Made by a program: the position numbers and the translations under genes. From Qipengyuania flavescens (GTDB lineage Bacteria > Pseudomonadota > Alphaproteobacteria > Sphingomonadales > Sphingomonadaceae), in NCBI RefSeq assembly GCF_029688735.1, contig NZ_JARULD010000001.1:806001-870000 (forward strand): a stretch of DNA of 64,000 bases, in the 5' to 3' direction. Shown piece by piece: positions 1 to 8,195 of this stretch (positions within the stretch are counted from its first letter, which is position 1; every line of letters begins with the position of its first letter). Below the pieces are notes generated by a model, which ran no database searches, had not been told where the DNA came from, and saw nothing but the letters and a program-made list of their open reading frames with translations.

Positions 1-101
1 TGCGGGCCACGGTCGCTGCCGGCTGGCTTGCGAGCCGCGGTTTCGACAAGCTGGACATCTATCTCGGCTCCATGGGCGCATGGAAAGCGGCCCATGGCTG
101 A
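1..101 (+). CDS. C-terminal end of a rhodanese-like protein (partial, cut by window start)
   Basis: The frame that begins at base 3 is open from the window edge and stops at TGA 99-101. It gives 32 residues that end in GSMGAWKAAHG. A run of the type GF-D-...-L-G-(S/G)-M-x-AW is how rhodanese (sulfurtransferase) domains usually end, with the last helix carrying the AW pair. The active-site cysteine would lie upstream of the window, so activity cannot be judged. The next reading frame starts at ATG 94 and overlaps this stop by 8 nt, which suggests the two were once translationally coupled. The call rests on one short motif and is tentative. Confidence 0.45.
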   Translation, partial: RATVAAGWLASRGFDKLDIYLGSMGAWKAAHG

Positions 102-231
102 AGCGGATCAGGCGACCTTCTGGAGTGAGCGATACGCGAAGGACGAGTATCTGTTCGGGACCGCACCGAACGCCTTTCTGGTGCGCGAGGTGAGAGGTTC
201 AACCTCCGTCGCCCGATTTCACCGCCGATAA
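94..231 (+). pseudogene. Truncated SAM-dependent methyltransferase (N-terminal stump)
   Basis: ATG 94 overlaps the previous stop and opens a 45-residue frame ending at TAA 229-231. Residues 9-31 read FWSERYAKDEYLFGTAPNAF, the N-terminal signature of class I methyltransferases of the tellurite-resistance/thiopurine type (FW-x-x-RY-...-YG-x-x-PN-x-F). After about residue 35 the sequence becomes unrelated and stops. The Gly-rich SAM-binding motif (about 170 further residues) is absent, so the product cannot be a working enzyme. I infer a 3' deletion or replacement of the gene. No other remnant of it is seen before 322. Confidence 0.45.
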
Positions 232-321
232 AGCTTTTTACCAGCCCGAGATGTCGAAACGACTACGCCAGCAGCTGCATGCCGCTGGCGTAGCCTGTAG
301 AATTGACGCAGTCCGATGTGC

Positions 322-1743
322 TCAGACGACCGCGTCGCGCTTGACCGTGATCACCTGCGGGTAGGTGAATTCCTTCAGCCCATCGACGCCGTATTCCGCG
401 CCGAAGCCCGACTGCTTGTGCCCGCCGAAGGGCGAGAAGGGCGACAGGTGCATGAATTCATTGATCCAGACGGTACCGGTTTCGAGCTGCTCGGCGATCT
501 CGACGCCCTTGTCGGTATCCTTGGTCCAGACCGCACCGGCGAGGCCGTATTCCGAATTGTTCGCCCGCTCGATGACTTCGTCGATGCTGTCGAACTTGAG
601 CAACGGCATGACCGGGCCGAACTGTTCCTCGGCCACGATCCGCGCATCTTCGGGCGGATTGTCGAGGATGGTGATCGGCACGTAATAGCCGGTGCCCGAC
701 GGGTCCTTGTCGCCGCCGGTCAGGAACTTGTAGCCATTGTCCTTGGCGTCCTGGATCAGCTCCAGGACGCGGTCGTACTGCTTCTTGTTCTGGATCGGGC
801 CGACGCCCGTCCCCTGATGCGAGCCATCGCCCACGACGACGCTCTTGGCATATTCGGCAATTGCCTTGCTGAGATCGTCGTAAATGTCCTTGTGGATGTA
901 GACGCGCTTGGCGGCGATGCAGACTTGGCCGGCGTTTGAGAAGCTGGACCAGAACAGCTGCTCGGCCACCTTCTCGACATCGGCGTCGGGCAGCACGATC
1001 GAGGCATCGTTGCCGCCGAGCTCCAGCGTGATCCGCTTGAGGTCGCCCGATGCGCCCTCCATGATCTTCTTGCCGGTCGCTGTGGAGCCGGTGAAGGTAA
1101 TCTTGTCGATATCCGGATGCTCGGTGATTATCGGGCCGAGGTGATCCTCGCCGGTGATGATGTTGACGGTCCCTGCCGGAACCACGTCCTTGATCAGCTC
1201 GGCAATGCGCAGCGTCGTCAGCGGCGTGAAGGGCGAAGGCTTCAGCACGATGGTGCAGCCCGCGACCAGCGCGGGGACGATCTTCTGGATCGCCATCATG
1301 ACCGGGAAGTTCCACGGCACGATGCCGCCGACCACGCCTACCGGCACGCGGCGCGTGCGGCTGAGGCGCTGGTCGTCGTCCTGGTTGACGACATCGTCCA
1401 GCGTCAGCGTCGACTGTGCTGCGGCGAGGCCCGCGGCACCGTAAATCTCCTGCTGGGCCTGCGCGTGCGGCTTGCCCTGTTCGGTGGTCAGCAGGCGGAA
1501 CAGTTCATCGGCATTGTCCTTGATCGCTGCGGCAATGCCCTGGACGACTTTCTGGCGCTCTTCTTGCGAGGTCTTGCGCCAGTCCTTGAACGCACGGCGG
1601 GCGGCGGCGACGGCGCGGTCCAGCTCGTCCTTGCCGCAGGCGGGCACCCGGCCGACGACCTGCTCATTGGCCGGGTTCAGCACGTCCAGCCATTCGCCGT
1701 TGTCGACCATCTTGCCGTCGATGAGGTTCTTGTAATCGGTCAT
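322..1743 (-). CDS. NAD(P)-dependent aldehyde dehydrogenase
   Basis: The 473-residue product has the usual length of the ALDH superfamily, which oxidises aldehydes to acids with NAD(P)+. Visible motifs are PWNF at 143-146, the cofactor lysine in KPSPFTP near 168, FTGS at 217-220 in the Rossmann fold, the general-base glutamate in LELGG (E241) and the nucleophile in GQVCIA (C275). The start is the ATG at 1743, since the frame upstream of it looks non-coding. A divergent acyl-CoA dehydrogenase operon begins 127 bp away, so it may act on an aldehyde from the same catabolic route. Resemblance is to gamma-aminobutyraldehyde or betaine-aldehyde type enzymes, but the substrate cannot be fixed from sequence. 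Confidence 0.9.
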   Translation of the reverse strand: MTDYKNLIDGKMVDNGEWLDVLNPANEQVVGRVPACGKDELDRAVAAARRAFKDWRKTSQEERQKVVQGIAAAIKDNADELFRLLTTEQGKPHAQAQQEIYGAAGLAAAQSTLTLDDVVNQDDDQRLSRTRRVPVGVVGGIVPWNFPVMMAIQKIVPALVAGCTIVLKPSPFTPLTTLRIAELIKDVVPAGTVNIITGEDHLGPIITEHPDIDKITFTGSTATGKKIMEGASGDLKRITLELGGNDASIVLPDADVEKVAEQLFWSSFSNAGQVCIAAKRVYIHKDIYDDLSKAIAEYAKSVVVGDGSHQGTGVGPIQNKKQYDRVLELIQDAKDNGYKFLTGGDKDPSGTGYYVPITILDNPPEDARIVAEEQFGPVMPLLKFDSIDEVIERANNSEYGLAGAVWTKDTDKGVEIAEQLETGTVWINEFMHLSPFSPFGGHKQSGFGAEYGVDGLKEFTYPQVITVKRDAVV

Positions 1744-1870
1744 GGGCTCTCTCCTCGCAAATTGGGGGACTCGTTTCTCTTGCCGATACACTGTCGGGAT
1801 TCGTTGCTCGTTGCAACGGGTCTTGCGGTGCGGCGGCAAATTGGTGAGAGAGGCCGTGAGAGGAGAATGC

Positions 1871-3007
1871 GTGCAGACCTTCGTCACCGAAGCCGTCGAT
1901 TGGCCGGACAGCGCACCCGAGTTGCGGGCCGGGGTCCGCGGGCTGGTGGCCGAGCATGGCGAGCGCGATCCGGTCTGCCGGGCCAATTGCTGGACCAAGG
2001 CCGATCCGGACTTCAGCCGCAGGCTCGGTGAGGCAGGGCTGCTCGGCATGACCTGGCCGAAAGAGTATGGTGGCCATGAGCGCAGCCAGCTCGAGCGCTA
2101 TGTGGTGATCGAAGAATTGCTGGCCGCCGGCGCTCCGGTCGGCGCGCACTGGATCGCCGACCGGCAGAGCGGGCCGCTGCTGCTGCGGCTCGGCAACGAC
2201 GAACTGAAGGAGCGCTGGGTGCCCGGCATGGCGTGCGGCGAGGTATTCGCATGCATCGGACTGTCCGAACCGAATTCGGGCTCGGACCTTGCCTCCGTCA
2301 GGACATCCGCACGGCGGGATGGAGACGATTGGATCATCAACGGGCAGAAGGTCTGGACCACCGGCGCGCACTGGTCGCATTTCATGATCGCGCTGATCCG
2401 CTCCGAAGCCGGTTCGGAGCGCCAGCAGGGCCTGTCGCAATTCGTCATCCCGATGGATGTGCCGGGTGTCTCGGTGAAGCCGATCATCGATCTCACCGGT
2501 GCGCACGAGTTCAACGAGGTGTTCTTTGAGGATGTGCGCCTGCCTGCCTCGGCATTGCTCGGCGAAGAAGGCCAGGGCTGGCGACAGGCAACGGCGGAGC
2601 TGTCGCTCGAGCGCTCCGGGCCGGAGCGGTATTTATCGTCGATGGTGCTGTTCCTGGAACTGGTGCGTCATGGCGAGAAGCACGCCGATCCCTCGGTCCG
2701 CGACCTCGTCGGCAGGATGGCATCCGATGCCTGGACCTTGCGCATGATGAGCGCATCGGTCGCGGCCAAGCTCGCGCGGGGCGAAGATCCCGCGCTGGAG
2801 GCGACCATGGTCAAGGATCTCGGCAATGCCTACGAACAGGCGATCCCCGAGCTGTTGCAAGGTGCGATCGAGATGGACCTGTCCGGCGACGAGGTCCTGG
2901 CAAGCGTCACGGCCTATCTACTGCAGGTCGCGCCCAGTTTCTCGCTGCGCGGCGGAACGCGCGAAATCCTCAAGGGTATCATTGCGCGGGGACTTGGACT
3001 GAGATGA
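1871..3007 (+). CDS. Acyl-CoA dehydrogenase, full-length subunit
   Basis: This FAD flavoprotein (378 aa, normal family length) introduces the alpha-beta double bond into an acyl-CoA. The GLSEPNSGSDL motif at 130-140 lies in the flavin/substrate pocket, NGQKVWTT follows in the beta domain, and the tail LRGGTREILKGIIARGLG matches the C-terminal helix that normally carries the (Y/G)G-T-x-EI signature. I chose GTG 1871 because AGGAG sits 5 nt before it. A longer open frame reaches 1742 but has no ribosome site. The next gene overlaps by 4 nt (ATGA), so both chains are probably made together. Paired genes of this kind in actinobacteria and sphingomonads often form heteromeric dehydrogenases for steroid or ring-bearing acyl-CoAs. 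The substrate here is unknown. Confidence 0.86.
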   Translation: MQTFVTEAVDWPDSAPELRAGVRGLVAEHGERDPVCRANCWTKADPDFSRRLGEAGLLGMTWPKEYGGHERSQLERYVVIEELLAAGAPVGAHWIADRQSGPLLLRLGNDELKERWVPGMACGEVFACIGLSEPNSGSDLASVRTSARRDGDDWIINGQKVWTTGAHWSHFMIALIRSEAGSERQQGLSQFVIPMDVPGVSVKPIIDLTGAHEFNEVFFEDVRLPASALLGEEGQGWRQATAELSLERSGPERYLSSMVLFLELVRHGEKHADPSVRDLVGRMASDAWTLRMMSASVAAKLARGEDPALEATMVKDLGNAYEQAIPELLQGAIEMDLSGDEVLASVTAYLLQVAPSFSLRGGTREILKGIIARGLGLR

Positions 3008-3732
3008 GCGATACCCGCCGAATGCTGGCCGAGATGGCCGATCCGCTGTTCGCCGAGCTGGGGCCTACGGCGAGCGAGAGCGACTGGTCTAGGCTCGATG
3101 AGCTCGGCCTGCCACTGCTGCTTGTGCCCGAAGCGGACGGCGGCTTCGGCGGCAATCATGTCGACGCACTGACTGTCTTCCGGCTCTCCGGCTATCACGC
3201 GCTCGGCCTGCCCTTGGTCGACCGGATCGTCGCCAGCCGCGAAGAGGAAGGAACCGAAGCGCATTTCCATCTCGGTGCTTTTGCCCGCGCGGCGCAAATC
3301 GCCGGCGCTCTCGATGCAGCATTGGCGATGAGCGTTGCTTACGTGAACGAGCGCCAGCAATTCGGCCGCCCGCTCGGCAAGTTCCAGGCGGTGCAGCAGG
3401 AGCTGGCAACGTTCGCCTGCGAAGCGGCAGCCGCCAACTGCGCCACGATGGGCGCGGCCGAAGCGCTCGACCGCGGCGATGCTGCGTTCGAGATCGCCGC
3501 AGCCAAGCTGCGGGCCAATCGCGCGGCGAGCGAAGGCGCACGGATCGCCCACCAGGTCCATGGCGCAATCGGCTTCACGCAGGAATATCCGCTTCACACC
3601 TTAACCGGCCGCCTTCGGCAATGGCGCAGCGAGTTCGGCAGCGATGCATATTGGAGCAAGGCGCTCGGCGACAGCGTGATCGCCCGCGGCGCGGATGCCT
3701 TCTGGCCGGACCTCACCGCGCGGACCGACTAG
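3004..3732 (+). CDS. Short acyl-CoA dehydrogenase-like subunit lacking the middle beta domain
   Basis: Only 242 residues, against roughly 330-400 for the family. Residues 1-71 resemble the N-terminal helical domain (LLLVPEADGGFGG at 38-50). From about residue 91 the C-terminal helical domain is clear (AYVNERQQFGRPLGKFQ at 112-128 and HQVHGAIGFTQEYPLH further on). Between them only about 20 residues remain, so most of the flavin-contacting beta domain is missing without any frame break. It starts at the ATGA overlapping the partner's stop, so it is co-translated. Either it is a structural partner chain or the product of an internal in-frame deletion. Catalysis by this chain alone seems unlikely. 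Confidence 0.75.
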   Translation: MSDTRRMLAEMADPLFAELGPTASESDWSRLDELGLPLLLVPEADGGFGGNHVDALTVFRLSGYHALGLPLVDRIVASREEEGTEAHFHLGAFARAAQIAGALDAALAMSVAYVNERQQFGRPLGKFQAVQQELATFACEAAAANCATMGAAEALDRGDAAFEIAAAKLRANRAASEGARIAHQVHGAIGFTQEYPLHTLTGRLRQWRSEFGSDAYWSKALGDSVIARGADAFWPDLTARTD

Positions 3733-4745
3733 GCCAGCGCCAGCACTCCGGTAAGGATGTTGCGCACGAGGTCGACCTGCCCGCGCGCGCCGGTCTTGGC
3801 GTAGATCTTCTTCGAATAGTACCGCGCCGTCTCGATGGTCAGGCCGTGTTGTTCCGCCGCTTCGGCAATCGACAGCCCCTGCGACAGCGACCATGCCAGC
3901 CGCGCCTCGGCGGGTGTCAGGTCGAACAGATCGGCCAATTGCTCGTGCCGGTCCGCGCTGGAGGAGCGGTCGCCGCGAAGATAGAGCATGGCAACGGCAC
4001 GGCTGTCGCCCACGAGGGTGTCGAGATGGATGGGCGATACCAGCACCTCCACCCAGGGATCTCGGCTGAGATTGAGAGCGCGGGGACGCAGGTGCCGATC
4101 GGCTGCACATTCGCGTACCAGCGCGGTCAGCTGGCGGTCGAGTTCCGGCGAAGATGGTGTCAGGCGATCATACGGGCCGCGCCGCAATGCCCCCGACCTG
4201 GAGAGGAAGCGGTCTGCCTGGGGATCGCATTCGACGATGCGACAGCGTTCGTCCAGCGCGACCCACCCGAAATTCATCCGCGCCAACGCATCTGCGCTCA
4301 GCGAGGCCCGTGCCTTTTCGCGCTCGATACTGGCAAGCACGCGCAGGGACACGCGGAAATATGGCGCGAGAGCGGTGAGCAGGCGCGAATGCTCGGCATC
4401 GAGGTCGTTTCCGAGCAGCGCCATCCACGCCTCTATCCCTTCTGCCCCCGTCATTCGGATCACGCGCATGTCCGGCCCGCCCGCAATCGGCTCACCCAAT
4501 TCGTCCGCCGAATAAACGCGGCCCTCCCGCAGATCGGCGAAAGGCAGTTCTGCCGATGCCGGCATATTTCCATCGACGAGATAGATTTCGCCCCGCGCAC
4601 CGGGAATTCTCAGGCGGATCAGCGCGCTGTCGACGCCTGCAACGCGCCTCAGGCGACGTAGAAACGTGCCCCACATCGGCTGCTCGAAGACACCCTCCTG
4701 CAAGGGCACAAGCAGTTCGACCTCGCCAATATTGGGAATACGCAT
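3729..4745 (-). CDS. LuxR-family transcriptional regulator with N-terminal sensor-like region
   Basis: The last ~65 residues form a LuxR/NarL-type helix-turn-helix ([20 protein letters not shown] and [16 protein letters not shown]), a DNA-binding domain of transcription activators. The first ~270 residues show no receiver phospho-site and look like a PAS-like or solo sensor region. Length from the chosen start is 338 aa. The gene is convergent with the dehydrogenase operon, with stops overlapping by 3 nt, and divergent from cysD. An in-frame ATG at 4781 would add 12 residues. I prefer 4745 because a TATAAT on this strand (4757-4752) would place transcription start at or next to that ATG, but neither start has a good ribosome site. 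Confidence 0.8.
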   Translation of the reverse strand: MRIPNIGEVELLVPLQEGVFEQPMWGTFLRRLRRVAGVDSALIRLRIPGARGEIYLVDGNMPASAELPFADLREGRVYSADELGEPIAGGPDMRVIRMTGAEGIEAWMALLGNDLDAEHSRLLTALAPYFRVSLRVLASIEREKARASLSADALARMNFGWVALDERCRIVECDPQADRFLSRSGALRRGPYDRLTPSSPELDRQLTALVRECAADRHLRPRALNLSRDPWVEVLVSPIHLDTLVGDSRAVAMLYLRGDRSSSADRHEQLADLFDLTPAEARLAWSLSQGLSIAEAAEQHGLTIETARYYSKKIYAKTGARGQVDLVRNILTGVLALA

Positions 4746-4750
4746 GCACG

Positions 4751-4776
4751 CATTATAATGCCTCCCATTTGGGAGG
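4751..4776. promoter_or_regulatory. Bidirectional TATAAT palindrome plus CCTCCCATTTGGGAGG inverted repeat
   Basis: CATTATAATG (4751-4760) is a perfect palindrome holding a consensus -10 hexamer on both strands. Immediately after it, CCTCCCA-TT-TGGGAGG (4761-4776) is a 7-bp-arm inverted repeat. They lie between the divergent luxR-type gene and cysD. The natural reading is a shared promoter with an adjacent operator, or a 5'-leader hairpin for cysD. No -35 element is obvious on either side. Confidence 0.5.
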
Positions 4777-4825
4777 TCCATCCGATTGCCGGTCCGCTAC
4801 GCCTCGCCGCCGAAAAGGAGTTCCG

Positions 4826-5746
4826 ATGAGCGACGCGAAGACCCTTACCCATCTCCAGCGCCTCGAGGCCGAAAGCATCCACATCATGCGCGAAGTGGTT
4901 GCCGAGGCGGAGAAGCCGGTGATGCTCTATTCGATCGGCAAGGACAGCGCAGTAATGCTGCACCTGGCGAAGAAGGCATTTTATCCCTCGCCCCCGCCCT
5001 TCCCGCTGATGCATGTCGACACGACCTGGAAGTTCCAGGACATGTACGCCCTGCGCGAGAAGAGCGCGCAGGATGCGGGCATGGAGCTGATCGTCCATCA
5101 GAATCCGGAAGCCAAGGAACGCGGCATCAACCCGTTCGACCATGGCCCGCTGCATACCGATATGTGGAAGACCGAAGGGCTAAAGCAGGCCCTCGACAAA
5201 TACGGCTTCGACGCGGCCTTCGGCGGCGCCCGCCGCGACGAGGAAAAGAGCCGCGCTAAGGAGCGCATCTTCTCCTTCCGCACCGCCAGCCACGGCTGGG
5301 ACCCGAAGAACCAGCGTCCCGAGCTGTGGAACCTCTACAACGCGCGCAAGAAGAAGGGCGAGAGCATCCGCGTCTTCCCGCTCTCCAACTGGACCGAGCT
5401 CGACATCTGGCAGTATATCATGGCCGAGAACATCGAGATCGTGCCGCTCTATTTCAGCGCGCCGCGTCCGACCTTCGAATATGAGGGCGGCCTGTTCATG
5501 GCCGACGACCTCGACCGGCTGGAAAAGGTCATGGGCTATCGCCCCGAAACCACCGAGAAGTCCATCCGTTTCCGCACGCTGGGCTGCTTCCCGCTGACCG
5601 GCGCAGTGGAGAGCGAGGCTGCCACGCTGAGCGAGGTGGTGCAGGAAATGCTGCTGACCACTACCAGCGAACGCCAGGGCCGCGTGATCGATAAGGACGC
5701 GGGCGACGCGTCGATGGAGAAGAAGAAGCAGGAGGGTTATTTCTGA
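4826..5746 (+). CDS. cysD: Sulfate adenylyltransferase subunit 2 (CysD)
   Basis: CysD is the catalytic half of ATP sulfurylase. It makes adenosine 5'-phosphosulfate from sulfate and ATP in the cytoplasm, driven by the GTPase CysN. At 306 aa it is the normal size. The PP-loop SIGKDSAVM is at 36-44, and [16 protein letters not shown] and [15 protein letters not shown] are family blocks. AAGGAG ends 5 nt before ATG 4826, which decides the start over a much longer open frame. The stop overlaps the cysNC start by one base (TGATG). The regulator-like gene upstream is divergent. Confidence 0.95.
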   Translation: MSDAKTLTHLQRLEAESIHIMREVVAEAEKPVMLYSIGKDSAVMLHLAKKAFYPSPPPFPLMHVDTTWKFQDMYALREKSAQDAGMELIVHQNPEAKERGINPFDHGPLHTDMWKTEGLKQALDKYGFDAAFGGARRDEEKSRAKERIFSFRTASHGWDPKNQRPELWNLYNARKKKGESIRVFPLSNWTELDIWQYIMAENIEIVPLYFSAPRPTFEYEGGLFMADDLDRLEKVMGYRPETTEKSIRFRTLGCFPLTGAVESEAATLSEVVQEMLLTTTSERQGRVIDKDAGDASMEKKKQEGYF

Positions 5747-7653
5747 TGACCGACCCGATCTACCAGACCGACGCCCTCATTGCCGAGGACATCGACGCCT
5801 ATCTCGAGCAGCACCAGAACAAGTCGATGCTGCGCTTCATCACCTGCGGCAGCGTGGACGATGGCAAGTCGACCCTGATCGGCCGCCTGCTCTACGATTC
5901 GAAGATGATTTTCGAAGACCAGCTCGCCAGCCTCGAAGCCGACAGCAAGCGCGTCGGCACGCAGGGGCAGGAGATCGATTTCGCCCTGCTGGTCGATGGC
6001 CTCGCCGCCGAGCGCGAACAGGGCATTACGATCGATGTCGCCTATCGCTTTTTCGCGACCGAGAAGCGCAAGTTCATCGTCGCCGACTGCCCGGGCCACG
6101 AGCAATACACGCGCAACATGGTCACCGGCGCCTCGACCGCCGACCTCGCCTGCATTCTGATCGATGCGCGCAAGGGCGTGCTGGTGCAGACCAAGCGCCA
6201 CAGTTTCCTGTGCCACCAGCTCGGTATCAAGAATCTGGTCCTCGCCGTGAACAAGATGGACCTGATCGGTTACGACCATGCCAAGTTCGATGCGATCGTC
6301 GCGGACTATGAAGAGTTCGCCAAGAGCATCGGGATCGAGAGCTTTACCGCCATTCCGATCTCCGGCCTCGCGGGCGACAATATCACCGCGTCGTCGGACA
6401 ATACGAGCTGGTACGACGGCCCCACGCTGGTCGATCACCTCGAGGCGGTCGAAGTGCGCAGCGCTGCCAATCTGGCCAAGCCGTTCCGCATGCCGGTGCA
6501 GTGGGTCAACCGCCCCAACCTCGACTTCCGCGGCTTCAGCGGGTTGATTTCGACCGGCAGCGTTAAGCCCGGAGACACGCTGCGCTCGCTGCCTTCGGGC
6601 AAGACCAGCAAGGTCAAATCCGTGGTGACGATGTCGGGCGAGCTCGACGAAGCGATTGCCGGCCAGTCCATCACGATCACCTTGGACGACGAGATCGACT
6701 GCTCGCGCGGTGACGTGCTCGCTGCCGCCGACAATCCTCCCGAAGTCGCCGACCAGTTCGAAAGCACCATCGTGTGGATGGACGACGAGGCGCTCGTCGT
6801 GGGCCGCGCTTACTGGCTCAAGCTCGGCACGCAGACGGTCAGCGTGACTATCGCCGAGCCGAAGTACGAGATCGACGTCAACACGATGGACCATCTCGCC
6901 GCGCAGACGCTGCACCTCAACCAGACCGGCGTGTGCGAGATCACCACCGACAAGCGGATCGTGTTCGATCCCTATGAGGAAAACCGCGCGCTGGGCGGGT
7001 TCATCCTGATCGACAAGATCAGCAACCGCACGGTCGGGGCCGGCATGTTGCACTTCAGCCTGCGCCGGAGCCAGAACGTGCATTGGCAGGCGACCGACAT
7101 CACCCGCGATCATCACGCCGGCATGAAGAACCAGACGCCGCGTGTGCTGTGGTTCACCGGCCTGTCCGGCTCGGGCAAGTCGACGATCGCCAACGAAGTC
7201 GAGAAAAAGCTGGCGATCATGAATCGCCACACCTTCCTGCTCGACGGCGACAATGTCCGCCACGGTCTGAACAAGGACCTGGGTTTCACCGAAAGCGACC
7301 GGATCGAGAATATCCGCCGCATCGGCGAGGTCGCCAAGCTGATGACCGATGCGGGCCTGATCGTGCTTACCGCCTTCATCAGTCCGTTCCGGGCAGACCG
7401 CCAGCTGGTACGCGACATGATCGACGCGGGCGAGTTCATCGAAATCCACGTCGACACGCCACTGGAGGTCGCCGAGGCGCGCGATGTGAAGGGGCTCTAC
7501 AAGAAGGCCCGCGAGGGCAAGCTGAAGAACTTCACCGGCATCGACAGCCCCTACGAGGCACCGGAGGATCCCGAAATTCGGGTCAACACGGTGGAGATGA
7601 GCCCGGAAGAGGCGGCCGATTACATTATCGGCAAAATCCTGCCGCTTAAATAG
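5746..7653 (+). CDS. cysN: Bifunctional sulfate adenylyltransferase subunit 1 / adenylylsulfate kinase (CysNC)
   Basis: This 635-residue fusion activates sulfate to PAPS. The N-terminal GTPase, which pairs with CysD, shows GSVDDGKST (35-43), DCPGH (114-118) and NKMD (169-172), followed by EF-Tu-like beta-barrel domains. The C-terminal APS kinase starts near residue 455 with its P-loop GLSGSGKST at 472-480 and ends with the [15 protein letters not shown] and FISPFR blocks. Start ATG overlaps the cysD stop by one base. Fused NC proteins are common in proteobacteria. The operon ends at the strong hairpin 7664-7695. Confidence 0.96.
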   Translation: MTDPIYQTDALIAEDIDAYLEQHQNKSMLRFITCGSVDDGKSTLIGRLLYDSKMIFEDQLASLEADSKRVGTQGQEIDFALLVDGLAAEREQGITIDVAYRFFATEKRKFIVADCPGHEQYTRNMVTGASTADLACILIDARKGVLVQTKRHSFLCHQLGIKNLVLAVNKMDLIGYDHAKFDAIVADYEEFAKSIGIESFTAIPISGLAGDNITASSDNTSWYDGPTLVDHLEAVEVRSAANLAKPFRMPVQWVNRPNLDFRGFSGLISTGSVKPGDTLRSLPSGKTSKVKSVVTMSGELDEAIAGQSITITLDDEIDCSRGDVLAAADNPPEVADQFESTIVWMDDEALVVGRAYWLKLGTQTVSVTIAEPKYEIDVNTMDHLAAQTLHLNQTGVCEITTDKRIVFDPYEENRALGGFILIDKISNRTVGAGMLHFSLRRSQNVHWQATDITRDHHAGMKNQTPRVLWFTGLSGSGKSTIANEVEKKLAIMNRHTFLLDGDNVRHGLNKDLGFTESDRIENIRRIGEVAKLMTDAGLIVLTAFISPFRADRQLVRDMIDAGEFIEIHVDTPLEVAEARDVKGLYKKAREGKLKNFTGIDSPYEAPEDPEIRVNTVEMSPEEAADYIIGKILPLK

Positions 7654-7663
7654 CGCTACAACG

Positions 7664-7695
7664 AAAAGGGGCGCCTCGCCGGGCGCCCCTTTTTT
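7664..7695. terminator. Rho-independent terminator after cysDNC, probably bidirectional
   Basis: AAAAGGGGCGCC (7664-7675) pairs fully with GGCGCCCCTTTT (7682-7693) around a 6-nt loop and runs into TTTTTT. The A-tract on the left makes it usable from the opposite strand too, where it would end the 8134-7718 gene. Confidence 0.9.
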
Positions 7696-7717
7696 GCTCT
7701 AGCTTTGGAGTCGGCGG

Positions 7718-8134
7718 TCAGCCCGGGCTTTTCGGGCCCGATCCGTTCGCAGCAACGATCAACCCGGTTCCGAATGCCGTCACCGCACCGGCAATCAGGC
7801 CGCCGGATGGCCCGCCCGAGACCGAACCTTCGGCCAGACCTACCGGGCAGCCATTGTCCTCGGCCCAGTCGAGCCAGTCCTGCCAGGTGTAGAGTTCGCC
7901 GGTATCGACTTCGCGGTAGGTCTTGCCGACATAGCGCCACCTTTCCGGACTATTGCCATCGTCGAGCCAGCGCGAATATTCCGGCTGGATGCGGGTGCAA
8001 TTCCAGGTTTCCGGCTCATCGAGTGCGCCATCCTGGTCCGACGCGATCGCCTGGTCGCCGACGCTCTGCGCCACTGCGGCACCGCCCGCTGCAAGCGAGA
8101 TTGCAGTAATGGTCGAGATCAGAAGCTTACGCAT
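7718..8134 (-). CDS. Small exported protein with glycine-rich hydrophobic tail, function unknown
   Basis: The 138-residue product opens with a Sec signal peptide (MRKLLISTITAISLAAGGAA, cleavage probably after AVAQ). The mature part is acidic with one Trp-rich stretch (YTWQDWLDWAED near 83-94) and two cysteines (in WNCTRI and NGCPVG). The tail GGPSGGLIAGAVTAFGTGLI is a glycine-spaced hydrophobic segment that could insert in a membrane. It lies 61 bp downstream of the C39 ABC exporter on the same strand and so may be part of that transcript. I do not recognise a family. A link to the secretion locus is inference from position only. Confidence 0.7.
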   Translation of the reverse strand: MRKLLISTITAISLAAGGAAVAQSVGDQAIASDQDGALDEPETWNCTRIQPEYSRWLDDGNSPERWRYVGKTYREVDTGELYTWQDWLDWAEDNGCPVGLAEGSVSGGPSGGLIAGAVTAFGTGLIVAANGSGPKSPG

Positions 8135-8195
8135 TGCGCACCCATTAAGTCGTAAACGCTGCGAACTCCTTACCCTGAAAGCGCTCCGGTGGCAA

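Noticed and set aside
316..939. A + strand frame opposite the aldehyde dehydrogenase gene
   Set aside because: Shadow frame; the dehydrogenase on the other strand has all active-site motifs.
5737..7449. A 570-codon open frame antisense to cysNC
   Set aside because: It mirrors the codon pattern of cysNC, whose motifs are unmistakable. The antisense product has no family resemblance and no promoter or ribosome site.
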